DNA of 64,000 nucleotides. Origin: Pseudomonadales bacterium (GTDB taxonomy: Bacteria; Pseudomonadota; Gammaproteobacteria; Pseudomonadales; Pseudohongiellaceae). The first letter of the stretch is position 1; the number at the start of each line of letters is the position of its first letter. Where the stretch lies: contig JACKOJ010000010.1 of assembly GCA_024234325.1 (NCBI GenBank), positions 18,399-82,398 of the forward strand, written 5' to 3'. Under the pieces are notes generated by a model. The model was not told where the DNA came from, did not search any database, and saw only the letters and a list, made by a program, of their open reading frames with translations. A program made the translations under genes and the position numbers. Below are positions 1-8,718 of the stretch, one piece after another.

Positions 1-1
1 C

Positions 2-97
2 ACGTTTGATGAACCAGGCACCTACGTGCTGTGGGCTCGTGCTGACGATGGCGGCCTGTTTCACGACCAGTATGTCACGGTCAACGTAACGCCCTAA
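2..97 (+). CDS. C-terminal fragment of an unidentified protein
   Basis: Only the last 31 codons of a gene that begins outside the window are present, ending in TAA just before a rho-independent terminator. The fragment ends in a beta-strand-like pattern (GTYVLWARADDGG, then YVTVNV) that resembles the last strands of an immunoglobulin-like or PKD-type domain. That would suit an exported or surface protein, but the fragment is too short to identify the family. Reading frame and stop are clear; the function is not. Confidence 0.55.
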   Translation, partial: TFDEPGTYVLWARADDGGLFHDQYVTVNVTP

Positions 98-120
98 CCG
101 GCTTACGCAGTGACAGAAAA

Positions 121-157
121 GCCCTGTGCGCCCCCTCCGGAGCACAGGGCTTTTTTT
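121..157 (+). terminator. Rho-independent terminator
   Basis: A 9-bp perfect stem (GCCCTGTGC with GCACAGGGC) is followed by seven T. It lies 24 bases after the stop of the partial gene. It may also serve the convergent phytase gene, although the T-run on that strand is only four bases. Confidence 0.9.
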
Positions 158-175
158 ATGCGGGTAAAAACGCCA

Positions 176-2119
176 TCACCGGGAAGGGAAAAGGGTCTCA
201 ACGGCACTCCACGGCACCAGCTTGAAATTCTGTGGCTGCTGGGGCAGGACGTTGCGCCCATCCTGCACGATCAGCAAGCCGGCGCCGTAGATGCCACCGA
301 GGTTGCTGCTGATGATCTCCAGCCCGTCAGTCTCCGACGCGCCATCGATCATGGCTCCACTGTCGAGATTCATGCCGATGCGGAAGGCTCCCAGCACCTG
401 GTAGGGTGGCGCCGTATCGAACAGCACATAGCTGTCATTGCCCTGGCTTGAGGCCAGCAGGTAAGGGTGATCTCCCTTGATGTACAGGGCCAGACCCTCG
501 ACATCGTCATGCAGTTCCTTGCCGACGCGTGCGAACACCTGCATGGCCGTGTCGTCTTCCGGGTTGGCGCCCAGCGTCCAGATGCCCACATCCTCTTCTC
601 CGAGATACAGCCGGGCGCGGGCATCGTCAGCGACACAGCCTTCGGGCTGGCTGGGCACACTGAAGCGTCGGACCTCGGTGGCGCGCCAGCCGGTATCACC
701 CGTCTCGATGCGGTACTGGGCAAAGCGTCCGTCCTCGTCATTGGCAAAAACAAACAGGCGGCTGTCCGGGCTTTGATACATGCAGAGCCCGTAGATGTTG
801 TCCAGACTCGTAGGCAGATTGTCCACCAGTGTCACTTGACCACTGGTGCGGTCGATGGCAAAGGCCGCCAGGGTATTGAGGTCGCGGTTGGAGGCAACCG
901 CAATATCCACGTCGCGTCCCTGCCAGCGCGCCCCGTAGCGAACGTCCACATTGTTCATGCGCCCGACATCCAGGCGCTGGCGTTCCCGTCCCTGCAGGTC
1001 GTAGACAAACAGGCCCTGGCGTTTGTTGGTGCCAATGATCAGGCTTTGCGACGGGTCCTGTGGATTGATCCACAGCGCGGGGTCGTCGGCTGCGTCCCCG
1101 AACTGGGGCATGGGGGATGTCTCTGCGCTGGGAATCACTTCGGGAAGGGGAGCGGGTCGCTCTCTTTTCGGAGAACCGGCTTCCCGGGTCAGCACAAAGT
1201 GCCGCTTGTCTTCATCGTAAAGACTCAGGGTGATTTCTTCGTCGTATGCCGCGACATGGATTGTTTCGGCTGAACCCATGTCGGCGCCCGCGAGGGAGCG
1301 TTCGCTGCGGCGCAGTTCGTCATCCTGCATCTGAAAGCGATGCAGGCGCGGGCCGTCGTCCGTGAGGACAAAGACCTGCTCCCCGGTACTGGCCATACCT
1401 AGGGGGCCATCGCCCAGATGTCCAAAGGGGGCGGCGAGATCGACGGGTTCCCGTTCGACTTCTGCCTCGGGGCGAGTCGAGTAGGCCCAGAGTGTCTGGC
1501 CCGCTTCGTTGGTCAGCAGCAATTCATCGCTGTCGAGTGTGGCGCAGAACTCGGTGCCGGGGCCTGTCGGCAGCGTTCGCAGCGGCAGCAGTTGCCATGG
1601 CCGCTGGTTCTGATCCGGGTTCTGCCCCTGTGGAATCAGCAGATACTGATGGGCCTCGTACAGCTCGCTGAGCAGAAAGAGATGCAGGCGGGACTGCGGG
1701 TCCTTGTGCAGACAAAGCCCTTCCACCGGATAGGGAATGGTCTCACTGACAAATTCCTGCTGAAGAGCCGTTTCTGCAGCCGAAATCGAGTACAGCAGAA
1801 CCCGGTTTTGCGCTGTATCAAAGCTGGCGAAAAGGGTTCTCTGATAGCCTTCTGCGGTGACGGTGCGGGAGTCGAGAAATTCTGCAGTACGATCCCAGTG
1901 CGACAGGCTTCGGTATGCGGCGTCCAGCACCTGAATGCCCGAGAGCTCCCCCACCGAGAGCCAGCGTTCACCATCGGCATCGAGCGGCAACGCGATCTCT
2001 CCAGGCAGTGTGACGGATGACAGGGGCGTAGCGGGCGGGTGTCCCGCACACGCGCTCAGCGTCGTCAGGCCGACACAGAGTGCCAGGGTTGCGGGTGTGA
2101 AGAGAGGCTTCTGCTGCAT
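176..2119 (-). CDS. Beta-propeller phytase, lipoprotein, two lobes
   Basis: Predicted secreted or outer-membrane 3-phytase (myo-inositol hexakisphosphate phosphohydrolase) of 647 residues. The start chosen is the ATG at 2119 because AGGAG lies just upstream and the protein then begins with a lipoprotein signal ending in LSAC (Cys24). The C-terminal half carries the beta-propeller phytase signature DDPALWINP (Asp345-Asp346), followed by IIGTNKRQGLFVYDLQG, which belong to the calcium-dependent active site. Residues of about 25-340 look like a diverged first propeller, as in dual-domain phytases. The family normally needs about 350 residues, so this is roughly double length. The likely role is phosphate scavenging from phytate. 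It stands alone and is convergent with the partial upstream gene. Confidence 0.85.
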   Translation of the reverse strand: MQQKPLFTPATLALCVGLTTLSACAGHPPATPLSSVTLPGEIALPLDADGERWLSVGELSGIQVLDAAYRSLSHWDRTAEFLDSRTVTAEGYQRTLFASFDTAQNRVLLYSISAAETALQQEFVSETIPYPVEGLCLHKDPQSRLHLFLLSELYEAHQYLLIPQGQNPDQNQRPWQLLPLRTLPTGPGTEFCATLDSDELLLTNEAGQTLWAYSTRPEAEVEREPVDLAAPFGHLGDGPLGMASTGEQVFVLTDDGPRLHRFQMQDDELRRSERSLAGADMGSAETIHVAAYDEEITLSLYDEDKRHFVLTREAGSPKRERPAPLPEVIPSAETSPMPQFGDAADDPALWINPQDPSQSLIIGTNKRQGLFVYDLQGRERQRLDVGRMNNVDVRYGARWQGRDVDIAVASNRDLNTLAAFAIDRTSGQVTLVDNLPTSLDNIYGLCMYQSPDSRLFVFANDEDGRFAQYRIETGDTGWRATEVRRFSVPSQPEGCVADDARARLYLGEEDVGIWTLGANPEDDTAMQVFARVGKELHDDVEGLALYIKGDHPYLLASSQGNDSYVLFDTAPPYQVLGAFRIGMNLDSGAMIDGASETDGLEIISSNLGGIYGAGLLIVQDGRNVLPQQPQNFKLVPWSAVETLFPSR

Positions 2120-2243
2120 GGGGAACGGTCTCCTGATCCTTGCGGTACCGGCTGGGGGCGTAAAACCGTTGGAGTCTAGCGAAGCCTTGTGACATGGGCG
2201 TGACATTGTGGGGTCACGTGTCGGCAGAAAAGGCGAGAGGCGG

Positions 2244-2286
2244 AAATAAAAAAAGAGCAGGGCCTCCGTTACCGGCGCTGCTCTTT
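2244..2286 (-). terminator. Terminator of the cold-shock gene
   Basis: A 9-bp perfect stem (AAAGAGCAG with CTGCTCTTT) is followed on the minus strand by a T-rich run (TTTATTT). It lies about 110 bases past the cspA-type stop codon, between it and the phytase start. Confidence 0.85.
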
Positions 2287-2396
2287 GTTCAATGTACCGA
2301 CGAAAGGCAAACGGTGTGAGAACGCGTCATCTTTGTCGGCAGGAGTACTGCCAGGCGAATTGCTTGGCAGGGCTCTACTTAGCAGGGTACTACTTA

Positions 2397-2606
2397 TTAG
2401 CAGGGTACAACGTTCTCAGCCTGGGGACCTTTCTGGCCCTGAGTCACTGTGAACTGAACCTGCTGCCCTTCAGCAAGAGTTTTGAAACCGTTGCTCTGAA
2501 TGGCAGTGTAGTGAACGAATACATCCGGGCCATTGCTCTGGGAAATGAAACCAAAGCCCTTGGACTCGTTGAAGAATTTAACCTGACCGGTAACGGTGTT
2601 GGACAT
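2397..2606 (-). CDS. CspA-family cold-shock protein
   Basis: A 69-residue single cold-shock domain protein, an RNA chaperone that binds single-stranded nucleic acid in the cytoplasm. RNP1 (KGFGFI) and RNP2 (VFVHYTAI) are both intact and the length is standard. The ATG at 2606 starts the canonical MSNTVTGQVKFF N-terminus; the longer upstream frame is leader RNA. A near-consensus promoter about 180 bases upstream implies a long 5' untranslated region, as in cold-inducible csp genes where the leader acts as a thermosensor. The last codons are partly duplicated just past the stop (TTAGCAGGGTAC at 2379-2390 and 2397-2408 on the plus strand). Which Csp paralogue this is cannot be told. Confidence 0.95.
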   Translation of the reverse strand: MSNTVTGQVKFFNESKGFGFISQSNGPDVFVHYTAIQSNGFKTLAEGQQVQFTVTQGQKGPQAENVVPC

Positions 2607-2790
2607 AATGTCATCCTGTATTTCAAATGGATTTTGGGTTCTGTCTACGGTGGGTGCACGCGGGCACGCCCGGCAGACAGAATGGGTAGCTAAGAATTCG
2701 AGTATAAAATATGAGATACAGAACGAGGACTTAACGGCGGGCTTCGCAGTGCAGGACATAAGTATATAGCCGGTATTCTGGCTGGCGGCG

Positions 2791-2818
2791 AGTATACGGG
2801 CTTCCCGCCGCAAGTCAA
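2791..2818 (-). promoter_or_regulatory. Sigma70-type promoter for the cold-shock gene
   Basis: On the minus strand a -35 box TTGACT and a -10 box TATACT are separated by 16 bases. Transcription would start near 2784 and give a leader of about 178 nt before the cspA-type ATG. Confidence 0.75.
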
Positions 2819-2832
2819 TGCTTTTTTGTGCC

Positions 2833-4128
2833 CTACAGGGTGTTGAGTTTGCGGTACAGGGTGCGCAGGGAGATGCCAAGTTCGTCGGCCACCGCCTGCT
2901 TGTTGCCCTGGTGCTGGCTCAACAGGCGGCGCAGATACGCGGATTCCAGGGATTGCAGATCCTGGGGCTGGGAGCTGCGGGCGATATCGCTCGCCATGGA
3001 GGTGTGAATCAGTTCGGCGTCGATTTCGGTGCTGCTGGAGAGAAGGACAGCCCGTTCCAGAATGTTGCGCAATTCGCGCACGTTGCCATTGAATGGGCTC
3101 TGCATCAGAAGCTTTTCAGCGGCCGGTGTCAGGGTGTATGACTGCCGGTCATTAATGCGGCTCAGAATGGATTGCGCCAGCAGGGGAATGTCGTCCACCC
3201 GTTCCCGAAGGGCGGGAAGATGGATCGGGAATACATTGATGCGGTAGTACAGGTCTTCACGGAATTCCCCGTTCTGCACCATGTCCCACAAATCCATGTG
3301 GGTGGCGCAGATCAGACGAAAATCCGTGCTGCGTGGCTCAATGCTGCCGACGGGCCGGTAGGTACCGGTTTCGATCAGGCGCAGCAGCTTGACCTGCTGG
3401 GAGAGTGCAATGTCGCCGATCTCGTCGAGAAAGAGAGTGCCGCCGTTGGCGGCGTCCACGAGGCCCTGTTTGCTGTAGGTGGCGCCGGTGAATGCACCCT
3501 TGGTGTGGCCGAACAGCTCGCTCTCGAAGAGCGTTTCGGTCAGACCTGCACACTCCACGGTGACGAAGGGTTTCTCCTTGCGCGGGCTGGACTGGTGAAT
3601 AGCCTTGGCCGCCAGTTCCTTGCCGGTGCCGGACTCGCCGAGCAGCAGAACCGATGCGTCGCTGGGCGCCACGCGGTTGATGCGTTCGATCAGTTGATTG
3701 AACGCCGGGCTGGTGCCCACCATGACATTCTTGTCGCCGCGGGCGCTGGCGTGACTGACAGGTTTGAGGAGTTCGACGAAATAGCGTAACTCGCCTGCGG
3801 CGTCGAAGATGGGCAGCATTTCCACATCGACGTGTTCGCGCCCCCGGGGTGTATTGTGAATGTGCAGCACCTTCTCACGGTGACCGGACTTTTTGCAGGC
3901 CGCCAGCGGGCAGGATTCACCGGCCTGATCGCAGGGGCGATCGTAGTGATGGGACACCTTGTAGCAGTAGGCGGATTCGCCCGGAGTGATGCTGCCAAAG
4001 GTCTTGGTGTAGCGGTCATTGGCCGCCAGAATTTCGTAGTGATTGCTAACGAGAATGGCGGGATAATCGAAACCGTCGAGCAGCCCGGCGGCATCCAGAT
4101 TGTGTTTGTCGGTGGCGATCAGTTGCAT
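2833..4128 (-). CDS. fisR: Sigma54-dependent activator, FisR-like sulfide/polysulfide sensor
   Basis: A 431-residue bacterial enhancer-binding protein. An N-terminal PAS-like sensor (about 1-130) is followed by an AAA+ domain with Walker A GESGTGKE and the sigma54-contacting GAFTGA loop, then a C-terminal Fis-type helix-turn-helix (AVADELGISLRTLYRKL). The sensor has cysteines at 55, 66 and 73 (plus 78). Their 11- and 7-residue spacing matches the reactive cysteines recalled for FisR of Cupriavidus, which senses polysulfides. It is divergent from the persulfide dioxygenase-SQR operon, whose promoter is of the -24/-12 type, so it is the likely activator. The ATG at 4128 was preferred; a TTG at 4158 would add ten residues. 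The gene symbol is by analogy. Confidence 0.85.
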   Translation of the reverse strand: MQLIATDKHNLDAAGLLDGFDYPAILVSNHYEILAANDRYTKTFGSITPGESAYCYKVSHHYDRPCDQAGESCPLAACKKSGHREKVLHIHNTPRGREHVDVEMLPIFDAAGELRYFVELLKPVSHASARGDKNVMVGTSPAFNQLIERINRVAPSDASVLLLGESGTGKELAAKAIHQSSPRKEKPFVTVECAGLTETLFESELFGHTKGAFTGATYSKQGLVDAANGGTLFLDEIGDIALSQQVKLLRLIETGTYRPVGSIEPRSTDFRLICATHMDLWDMVQNGEFREDLYYRINVFPIHLPALRERVDDIPLLAQSILSRINDRQSYTLTPAAEKLLMQSPFNGNVRELRNILERAVLLSSSTEIDAELIHTSMASDIARSSQPQDLQSLESAYLRRLLSQHQGNKQAVADELGISLRTLYRKLNTL

Positions 4129-4173
4129 CGTGACATACTTGTCCAGGTTTTTTGCCAATTATGTCCAAGGTGT

Positions 4174-4187
4174 CTGGCAAACGCCAG
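4174..4187. promoter_or_regulatory. Palindrome, candidate FisR binding site
   Basis: CTGGC-AAAC-GCCAG is a perfect 5-bp inverted repeat, flanked more widely by CCAAG and CTTGG. It lies about 113-126 bases upstream of the predicted start of the sigma54 promoter, a usual distance for an activator site. Assignment to the FisR-like protein is inference. Confidence 0.4.
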
Positions 4188-4273
4188 CACTATTCTTGGT
4201 GTTTATGGGTGTAAGGTAGAAAAAGATACTTAAAAACAATGGGTTGAAGGGTGGGCGAGGGAAGGGAAAGTGT

Positions 4274-4289
4274 TGGCCCACGATTTGCT
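4274..4289 (+). promoter_or_regulatory. Sigma54 (-24/-12) promoter of the sulfide oxidation operon
   Basis: TTGGCCCACGATTTGC shows the invariant GG (4275-4276) and GC (4287-4288) exactly ten bases apart, within TGGC and TTGC contexts. The start would be near 4300, about 48 bases before the dioxygenase ATG. A sigma54 activator gene lies divergently next to it. Confidence 0.8.
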
Positions 4290-4347
4290 CAGTGAATAAT
4301 AAAGCAGCAAATTGGATCACAAAGGGATCATAAAGGAGAGTTCCATC

Positions 4348-5244
4348 ATGAATACAGTCACTTTACCGTTTACCCCCGACACCTCGGTCAAACCCGAGGT
4401 TCATCATTTTTTCGATGAAGACACCAACACTTTCAGCTATGTGGTGAAGGACCCGAACTCCAACGCCTGCGCCATCGTTGATTCGGTCTGGGAACTGGAT
4501 TACGCCTCTGGGCGCACCAGCCTGGTCGGCGCAGACCAGATCATCGCTTTCGTAAAAGAGAAGGGCTGGGATGTGGAATGGATCATCGAGACCCATGTGC
4601 ATGCCGACCACCTGTCTGCGGCGCCCTATATTCAGGAACATCTGGGGGGCAAGCTGGGCATTGGCGACCACATCAATGTGGTACAGGAAACCTTCGGCAA
4701 GATTTTCAATGCGGGTACGGAGTTTCAGCGTGACGGTTCGCAATTCGACCGCTTGTTCAAGGATGGTGACAGCTACCAGATCGGCACCATGACCGCCTAT
4801 GCGATTCATACACCGGGTCACACTCCGGCCTGTATGACCCATATCATCGGCGATGCCGCGTTTGTCGGCGACACCATCTTCATGCCGCAAGGCGGTTCCG
4901 CCCGTGCCGACTTTCCGGGAGGCAATGCGCGGACGCTGTATCGCTCCATAGAGAAAGTGTTGTCCTTGCCGCCGGAAACCCGCCTGTTTATGTGTCATGA
5001 TTATCCCGATAATCGTGAGCTTGGCTGGGTTAGCACGGTGGCAGAGGAGCGTGCGAACAACATTCACGTGAATGACCGCATCAGTGAAGACGAATTTGTG
5101 GCAATGCGAGAGGCGCGGGACAAGACTCTGGCGATGCCGCATCTGATTCTGCCGTCCCTGCAGGTGAACATGCGGGCCGGTCACATGCCCCCCGCAGAGC
5201 CGGACGGAAAGGTCTTCCTGAAGGTGCCAGTAAACCTGTTGTAA
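4348..5244 (+). CDS. Persulfide dioxygenase, MBL fold (ETHE1/PDO type)
   Basis: A 298-residue metallo-beta-lactamase-fold protein with the metal motif HVHADH (residues 83-88), a following HTPGHTPACMTH segment, GDTIF and a late CHDY. This is the persulfide dioxygenase arrangement, which binds one iron through two histidines and an aspartate. It would oxidise glutathione persulfide made by the downstream SQR to sulfite and glutathione. The ATG at 4348 has an excellent AAGGAG ribosome site nine bases upstream; the longer frame starting at 4312 does not. It is the first gene of a sigma54-controlled operon with the DUF442-SQR fusion 59 bases downstream. Some related proteins carry a DUF442 domain themselves; here that domain is on SQR instead. 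Confidence 0.88.
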   Translation: MNTVTLPFTPDTSVKPEVHHFFDEDTNTFSYVVKDPNSNACAIVDSVWELDYASGRTSLVGADQIIAFVKEKGWDVEWIIETHVHADHLSAAPYIQEHLGGKLGIGDHINVVQETFGKIFNAGTEFQRDGSQFDRLFKDGDSYQIGTMTAYAIHTPGHTPACMTHIIGDAAFVGDTIFMPQGGSARADFPGGNARTLYRSIEKVLSLPPETRLFMCHDYPDNRELGWVSTVAEERANNIHVNDRISEDEFVAMREARDKTLAMPHLILPSLQVNMRAGHMPPAEPDGKVFLKVPVNLL

Positions 5245-5303
5245 GATGACACGGAAGTGCCCGGACGACTAACGACACGAACATCAAAAAAAGGACAGGA
5301 ACA

Positions 5304-6965
5304 ATGAACATCAAATCAGTCAGTGAAGAGTTTTCGGTTTCGGAGCAGCTCAGTGTTGCAGATGTTGAAGCGCTCGCCGCACAGGGAGTGAAAAGCCTCA
5401 TCTGCAACCGACCGGATGGTGAATCAGGCGATCAGCCTGCTTTTGCAGACATCGAAGCAGCCGCGAAGAAACTGGGGTTGGAGGTCTGCAGCATCCCGGT
5501 GGTGTCCGGCCAGATTTCCGACCAGGACGTGGCAAAGTTTGGTCAGGCATTTGCCAGCATGCCCAAGCCCTTGCTGGCGTATTGCCGCACGGGAACGCGC
5601 TCCATTAACCTGTGGGCCCTGGATCAGGGCGGCAAGGGCATGCCTGCCTCTGCCATCATGGCTGCAGGGCAGTCTGCCGGCTACGATCTCAGTGACGCCG
5701 TAAAGCGCCTGGGGGCAACGAAGCCTGCGGCTGGCAAATCTCGTCATTTTGAGGTGGTCATTATCGGTGCGGGTGCCGGGGGTATCAGCACCGCATCCAG
5801 CCTGCTCAAACGTCGGCCCGGCATGAAGATTGCGCTGGTGGACAAGGCGCAGAAGCACTATTACCAGCCGGGCTGGACCCTGGTGGGGGGCGGAGTATTT
5901 CAGCCCCAGGATACCGAGCGCGACATGGCCTCACTCATCCCGAGGGGAGTGGAGTGGATTCAGTCGGCCGCGCAGAGTTTCGCGCCGGAGAACAACAGTG
6001 TGACCCTCGATGATGACAGCACCGTGACCTACGATCGTATGGTGGTGGCCTGTGGCATCAAGCTGAACTGGGATGGCATTGAAGGCCTGAGTGAAACGCT
6101 GGGGCGCAATGGCGTGACCTCCAACTACCGCTATGATCTGGCGCCCTATACCTGGAAGCTGGTCAGTGGTCTGCGCTCGGGCAAGGCGGTGTTTACGCAG
6201 CCGCCGATGCCAATCAAGTGTGCCGGGGCCCCGCAGAAAGCGCTCTACCTGTCCGGTGACCACTGGTATCGCACCGGTGTGCTGAAGGATATCGACATTC
6301 AGTTCTATAATGCGGGCGGCGTACTGTTCGGGGTGAAGGAATACGTTCCTGCACTGATGAAGTACATCGAGAAGTACAATGCGACACTCAATTTCAGTCA
6401 CAAGCTGATCCGGGTGGACGGCGAGAAGAAGACGGCCTGGTTTGAGAAGGCAGATGCTGAAGGCAAGACGGAAGTGGTCAGCACCGACTTCGACATGATT
6501 CATGTCTGCCCCCCGCAGCAGGCGCCGGACGTCATTCGCAGCAGCCCTCTGGCGGATGCGGCGGGTTGGGTTGATGTGGACCAGGAGACACTGCGGCACA
6601 AGAAGTACGCCAATGTCTGGTCACTCGGAGACGTGATGAACGCGCCGAACGCGAAGACAGCGGCCGCCGCACGCAAACAGGCCCCGATTGTGGCCCACAA
6701 TATTCTCTCGGATATGGGGGCAAGCCGTGGGGTAGCACATTACGACGGCTATGGTTCCTGTCCGCTGACGGTGGAACGCGGCAAGATCGTTCTTGCAGAG
6801 TTTGGTTTCGGTGGCAAACTGATCCCCAGCTTCCCTTCGTGGATGCTGGACGGCACCCAGCCCACCCGGCTGGCGTGGATCCTCAAGAAGGACATGCTGC
6901 CGCCCATTTACTGGCACGGCATGCTGAAGGGACATGAGTGGCTGGTAACGCCGCAACCGAAGTAA
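5304..6965 (+). CDS. DUF442 rhodanese-like/phosphatase domain fused to sulfide:quinone oxidoreductase
   Basis: A 553-residue two-domain protein. Residues 1-110 form a DUF442 (beta-lactamase hydrolase-like phosphatase) domain with the loop CRTGTR (Cys94, Arg99). From about 148 a flavoprotein begins with the FAD motif VVIIGAGAGG. The second part looks like type II SQR, the mitochondrial kind, with candidate redox cysteines in VVACGI, PIKCAGAPQKALYLSGDHW and IHVCPPQQ. SQR oxidises sulfide at the membrane, reduces ubiquinone and passes sulfane sulfur to an acceptor such as glutathione. The fused thiol domain may accept or relay that sulfur. AGGACAGGA precedes the ATG. The fusion is seen directly; the division of labour is inferred. 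Confidence 0.88.
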   Translation: MNIKSVSEEFSVSEQLSVADVEALAAQGVKSLICNRPDGESGDQPAFADIEAAAKKLGLEVCSIPVVSGQISDQDVAKFGQAFASMPKPLLAYCRTGTRSINLWALDQGGKGMPASAIMAAGQSAGYDLSDAVKRLGATKPAAGKSRHFEVVIIGAGAGGISTASSLLKRRPGMKIALVDKAQKHYYQPGWTLVGGGVFQPQDTERDMASLIPRGVEWIQSAAQSFAPENNSVTLDDDSTVTYDRMVVACGIKLNWDGIEGLSETLGRNGVTSNYRYDLAPYTWKLVSGLRSGKAVFTQPPMPIKCAGAPQKALYLSGDHWYRTGVLKDIDIQFYNAGGVLFGVKEYVPALMKYIEKYNATLNFSHKLIRVDGEKKTAWFEKADAEGKTEVVSTDFDMIHVCPPQQAPDVIRSSPLADAAGWVDVDQETLRHKKYANVWSLGDVMNAPNAKTAAAARKQAPIVAHNILSDMGASRGVAHYDGYGSCPLTVERGKIVLAEFGFGGKLIPSFPSWMLDGTQPTRLAWILKKDMLPPIYWHGMLKGHEWLVTPQPK

Positions 6966-7005
6966 TACAGCACGATCAGGAAAGAGACTGTAGAAGGAAG
7001 GATTC

Positions 7006-8718
7006 ATGGCAAGACGACGACAATGGCTGCCCGCGCTGGAGTGGCTGAAGTCCTATAATGGCCGGTTTTTCACGGAGGATCTGCTGGCGTCGGTCATCGT
7101 TGCCATCATGCTCATTCCGCAGTCTCTGGCGTATGCACTGCTTGCGGGGCTGCCAGCAGAGATGGGGCTTTACGCAAGTATCCTGCCCCTGATGGTCTAT
7201 GCCTTCCTCGGCACCAGTCGGGTACTCTCCGTCGGGCCCGTTGCCGTTATGTCACTCATGACGGCGGCGGCTCTGGGGCCGCTCGGTCTGAGTCCGGCGG
7301 AGTACATGGTGGCTGCGATGACGCTGGCCATGATCGCGGGAGCCTTGCTGACCACGCTGGGGGTTCTGCGACTGGGTTTCGTGGCCAATTTCATGTCGCA
7401 TCCCGTGGTGACCGGCTTCATTACCGCGTCGGCACTCATCATCGCACTGAGTCAGGTGCAACATCTTCTGGGTATTTCCTCTCATGGCTATACACTGCTG
7501 GAGTTGCTGCCCTCTCTGTGGGAGTCCATCACGGACATCAACACGCTGACAACAATACTGGCGCTGCCCACTCTGCTGTGGCTGTTCTGGTCACGCAAGG
7601 GCGTTGCCAAGGTGCTCACCGGACTTGGGGTGTCCCGTAGTTCTTCAGTGATGATCGGGCGCATCAGCCCGGTGGTTGCGGTGGTGGTGACAACCGTCAT
7701 TACCTGGTGGCTGGGGCTGGATGAGCGAGGCGTGGCGACAGTAGGCGAGGTTCCGACCGGTCTACCGCATTTCACCATGCCGTCTTTCGATCCGCAGATG
7801 TGGCGTACCCTGGGAGGGTCCGCCGTGCTGATAGCCACCATCGGCTTCGTGGAGTCCATTTCTGTGGCGCAGGGGCTGGCAGCCAAGCGTCGTGAACGCG
7901 TCGATCCGAACCAGGAGCTGGTCGGCCTGGGGGCGGCGAATATGGCAACCAGTTTCTTTGGTGGTTTTCCCGTTGCAGGGGGCTTCTCGCGCTCAGTGGT
8001 CAATTACGACGCGGGGGCTGCGACGCCTGCTGCGGGCCTGTTTGCGGCGGTGCTGATGGCACTGGCGACCCTGCTGTTTGTGCCTTTTCTCGTCTACCTG
8101 CCCAAGGCAACCCTGGCGGCGACGATTGTGGCGGCGGTCTGGTCTCTGGTGGATCTGTCGATTCTGCGCCATGCCTGGAATTACTCCAAGGCGGACTTCC
8201 TCGCCGTGTTCGTCACCATCATGCTGACGCTGCTGCTGGGGGTGGAGATCGGTGTCGCGTCGGGCGTGCTGGTGTCTCTGGTCGTGCATCTGTACAAGAC
8301 TTCACGCCCCCACGTGGCGGAGGTGGGAGAGGTGCCAGGAACGGAACACTTCCGCAATATTACCCGGCACAAGGTCGAAACCCATGAGACCATTCTGTCC
8401 ATTCGTATCGATGAAAGCCTCTACTTTGCTAACACCCGTTATCTGGAAGATATTCTCTACAACATGGTCGCCGACCGGCCGCGCCTGAAACATGTCATTC
8501 TGATGTGCACAGCGGTCAACGAGGTGGACATGAGTGCCCTGGAGTCCCTGCAGGAGATGAACGAGCGTCTGGGCGAGCTTGGCATCAAGCTGCACCTGTC
8601 CGAGGTCAAGGGGCCGGTTATGGACCGGCTGGAAAAGGGGCATCTGCTGAGCAAGCTGACAGGCAATGTCTACCTCTCACAGCACCAGGCCGTGGAAGCG
8701 CTCAAGAACGCCGAATGA
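7006..8718 (+). CDS. SulP-family anion transporter with STAS domain
   Basis: A 570-residue inner-membrane transporter of the SulP/SLC26 family. The membrane part covers about residues 20-430, with the early SulP pattern AIMLIPQSLAYALLAGLPAEMGLYASILP. The C-terminal region of about 445-560 is a STAS regulatory domain. GGAAGGA precedes the ATG. It lies 40 bases after the DUF442-SQR gene and probably shares its transcript. In this place it may move sulfate or sulfite, either exporting the product of sulfide oxidation or importing sulfate. The substrate cannot be proved from sequence, since some family members move bicarbonate or dicarboxylates. Confidence 0.88.
   Translation: MARRRQWLPALEWLKSYNGRFFTEDLLASVIVAIMLIPQSLAYALLAGLPAEMGLYASILPLMVYAFLGTSRVLSVGPVAVMSLMTAAALGPLGLSPAEYMVAAMTLAMIAGALLTTLGVLRLGFVANFMSHPVVTGFITASALIIALSQVQHLLGISSHGYTLLELLPSLWESITDINTLTTILALPTLLWLFWSRKGVAKVLTGLGVSRSSSVMIGRISPVVAVVVTTVITWWLGLDERGVATVGEVPTGLPHFTMPSFDPQMWRTLGGSAVLIATIGFVESISVAQGLAAKRRERVDPNQELVGLGAANMATSFFGGFPVAGGFSRSVVNYDAGAATPAAGLFAAVLMALATLLFVPFLVYLPKATLAATIVAAVWSLVDLSILRHAWNYSKADFLAVFVTIMLTLLLGVEIGVASGVLVSLVVHLYKTSRPHVAEVGEVPGTEHFRNITRHKVETHETILSIRIDESLYFANTRYLEDILYNMVADRPRLKHVILMCTAVNEVDMSALESLQEMNERLGELGIKLHLSEVKGPVMDRLEKGHLLSKLTGNVYLSQHQAVEALKNAE

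Noticed and set aside
4294..4302. AATAATAA near the start of the sulfide operon as a Crc/Hfq site
   Set aside because: It straddles the predicted transcription start and lies about 45 bases from the ribosome site, so it is unlikely to control translation.
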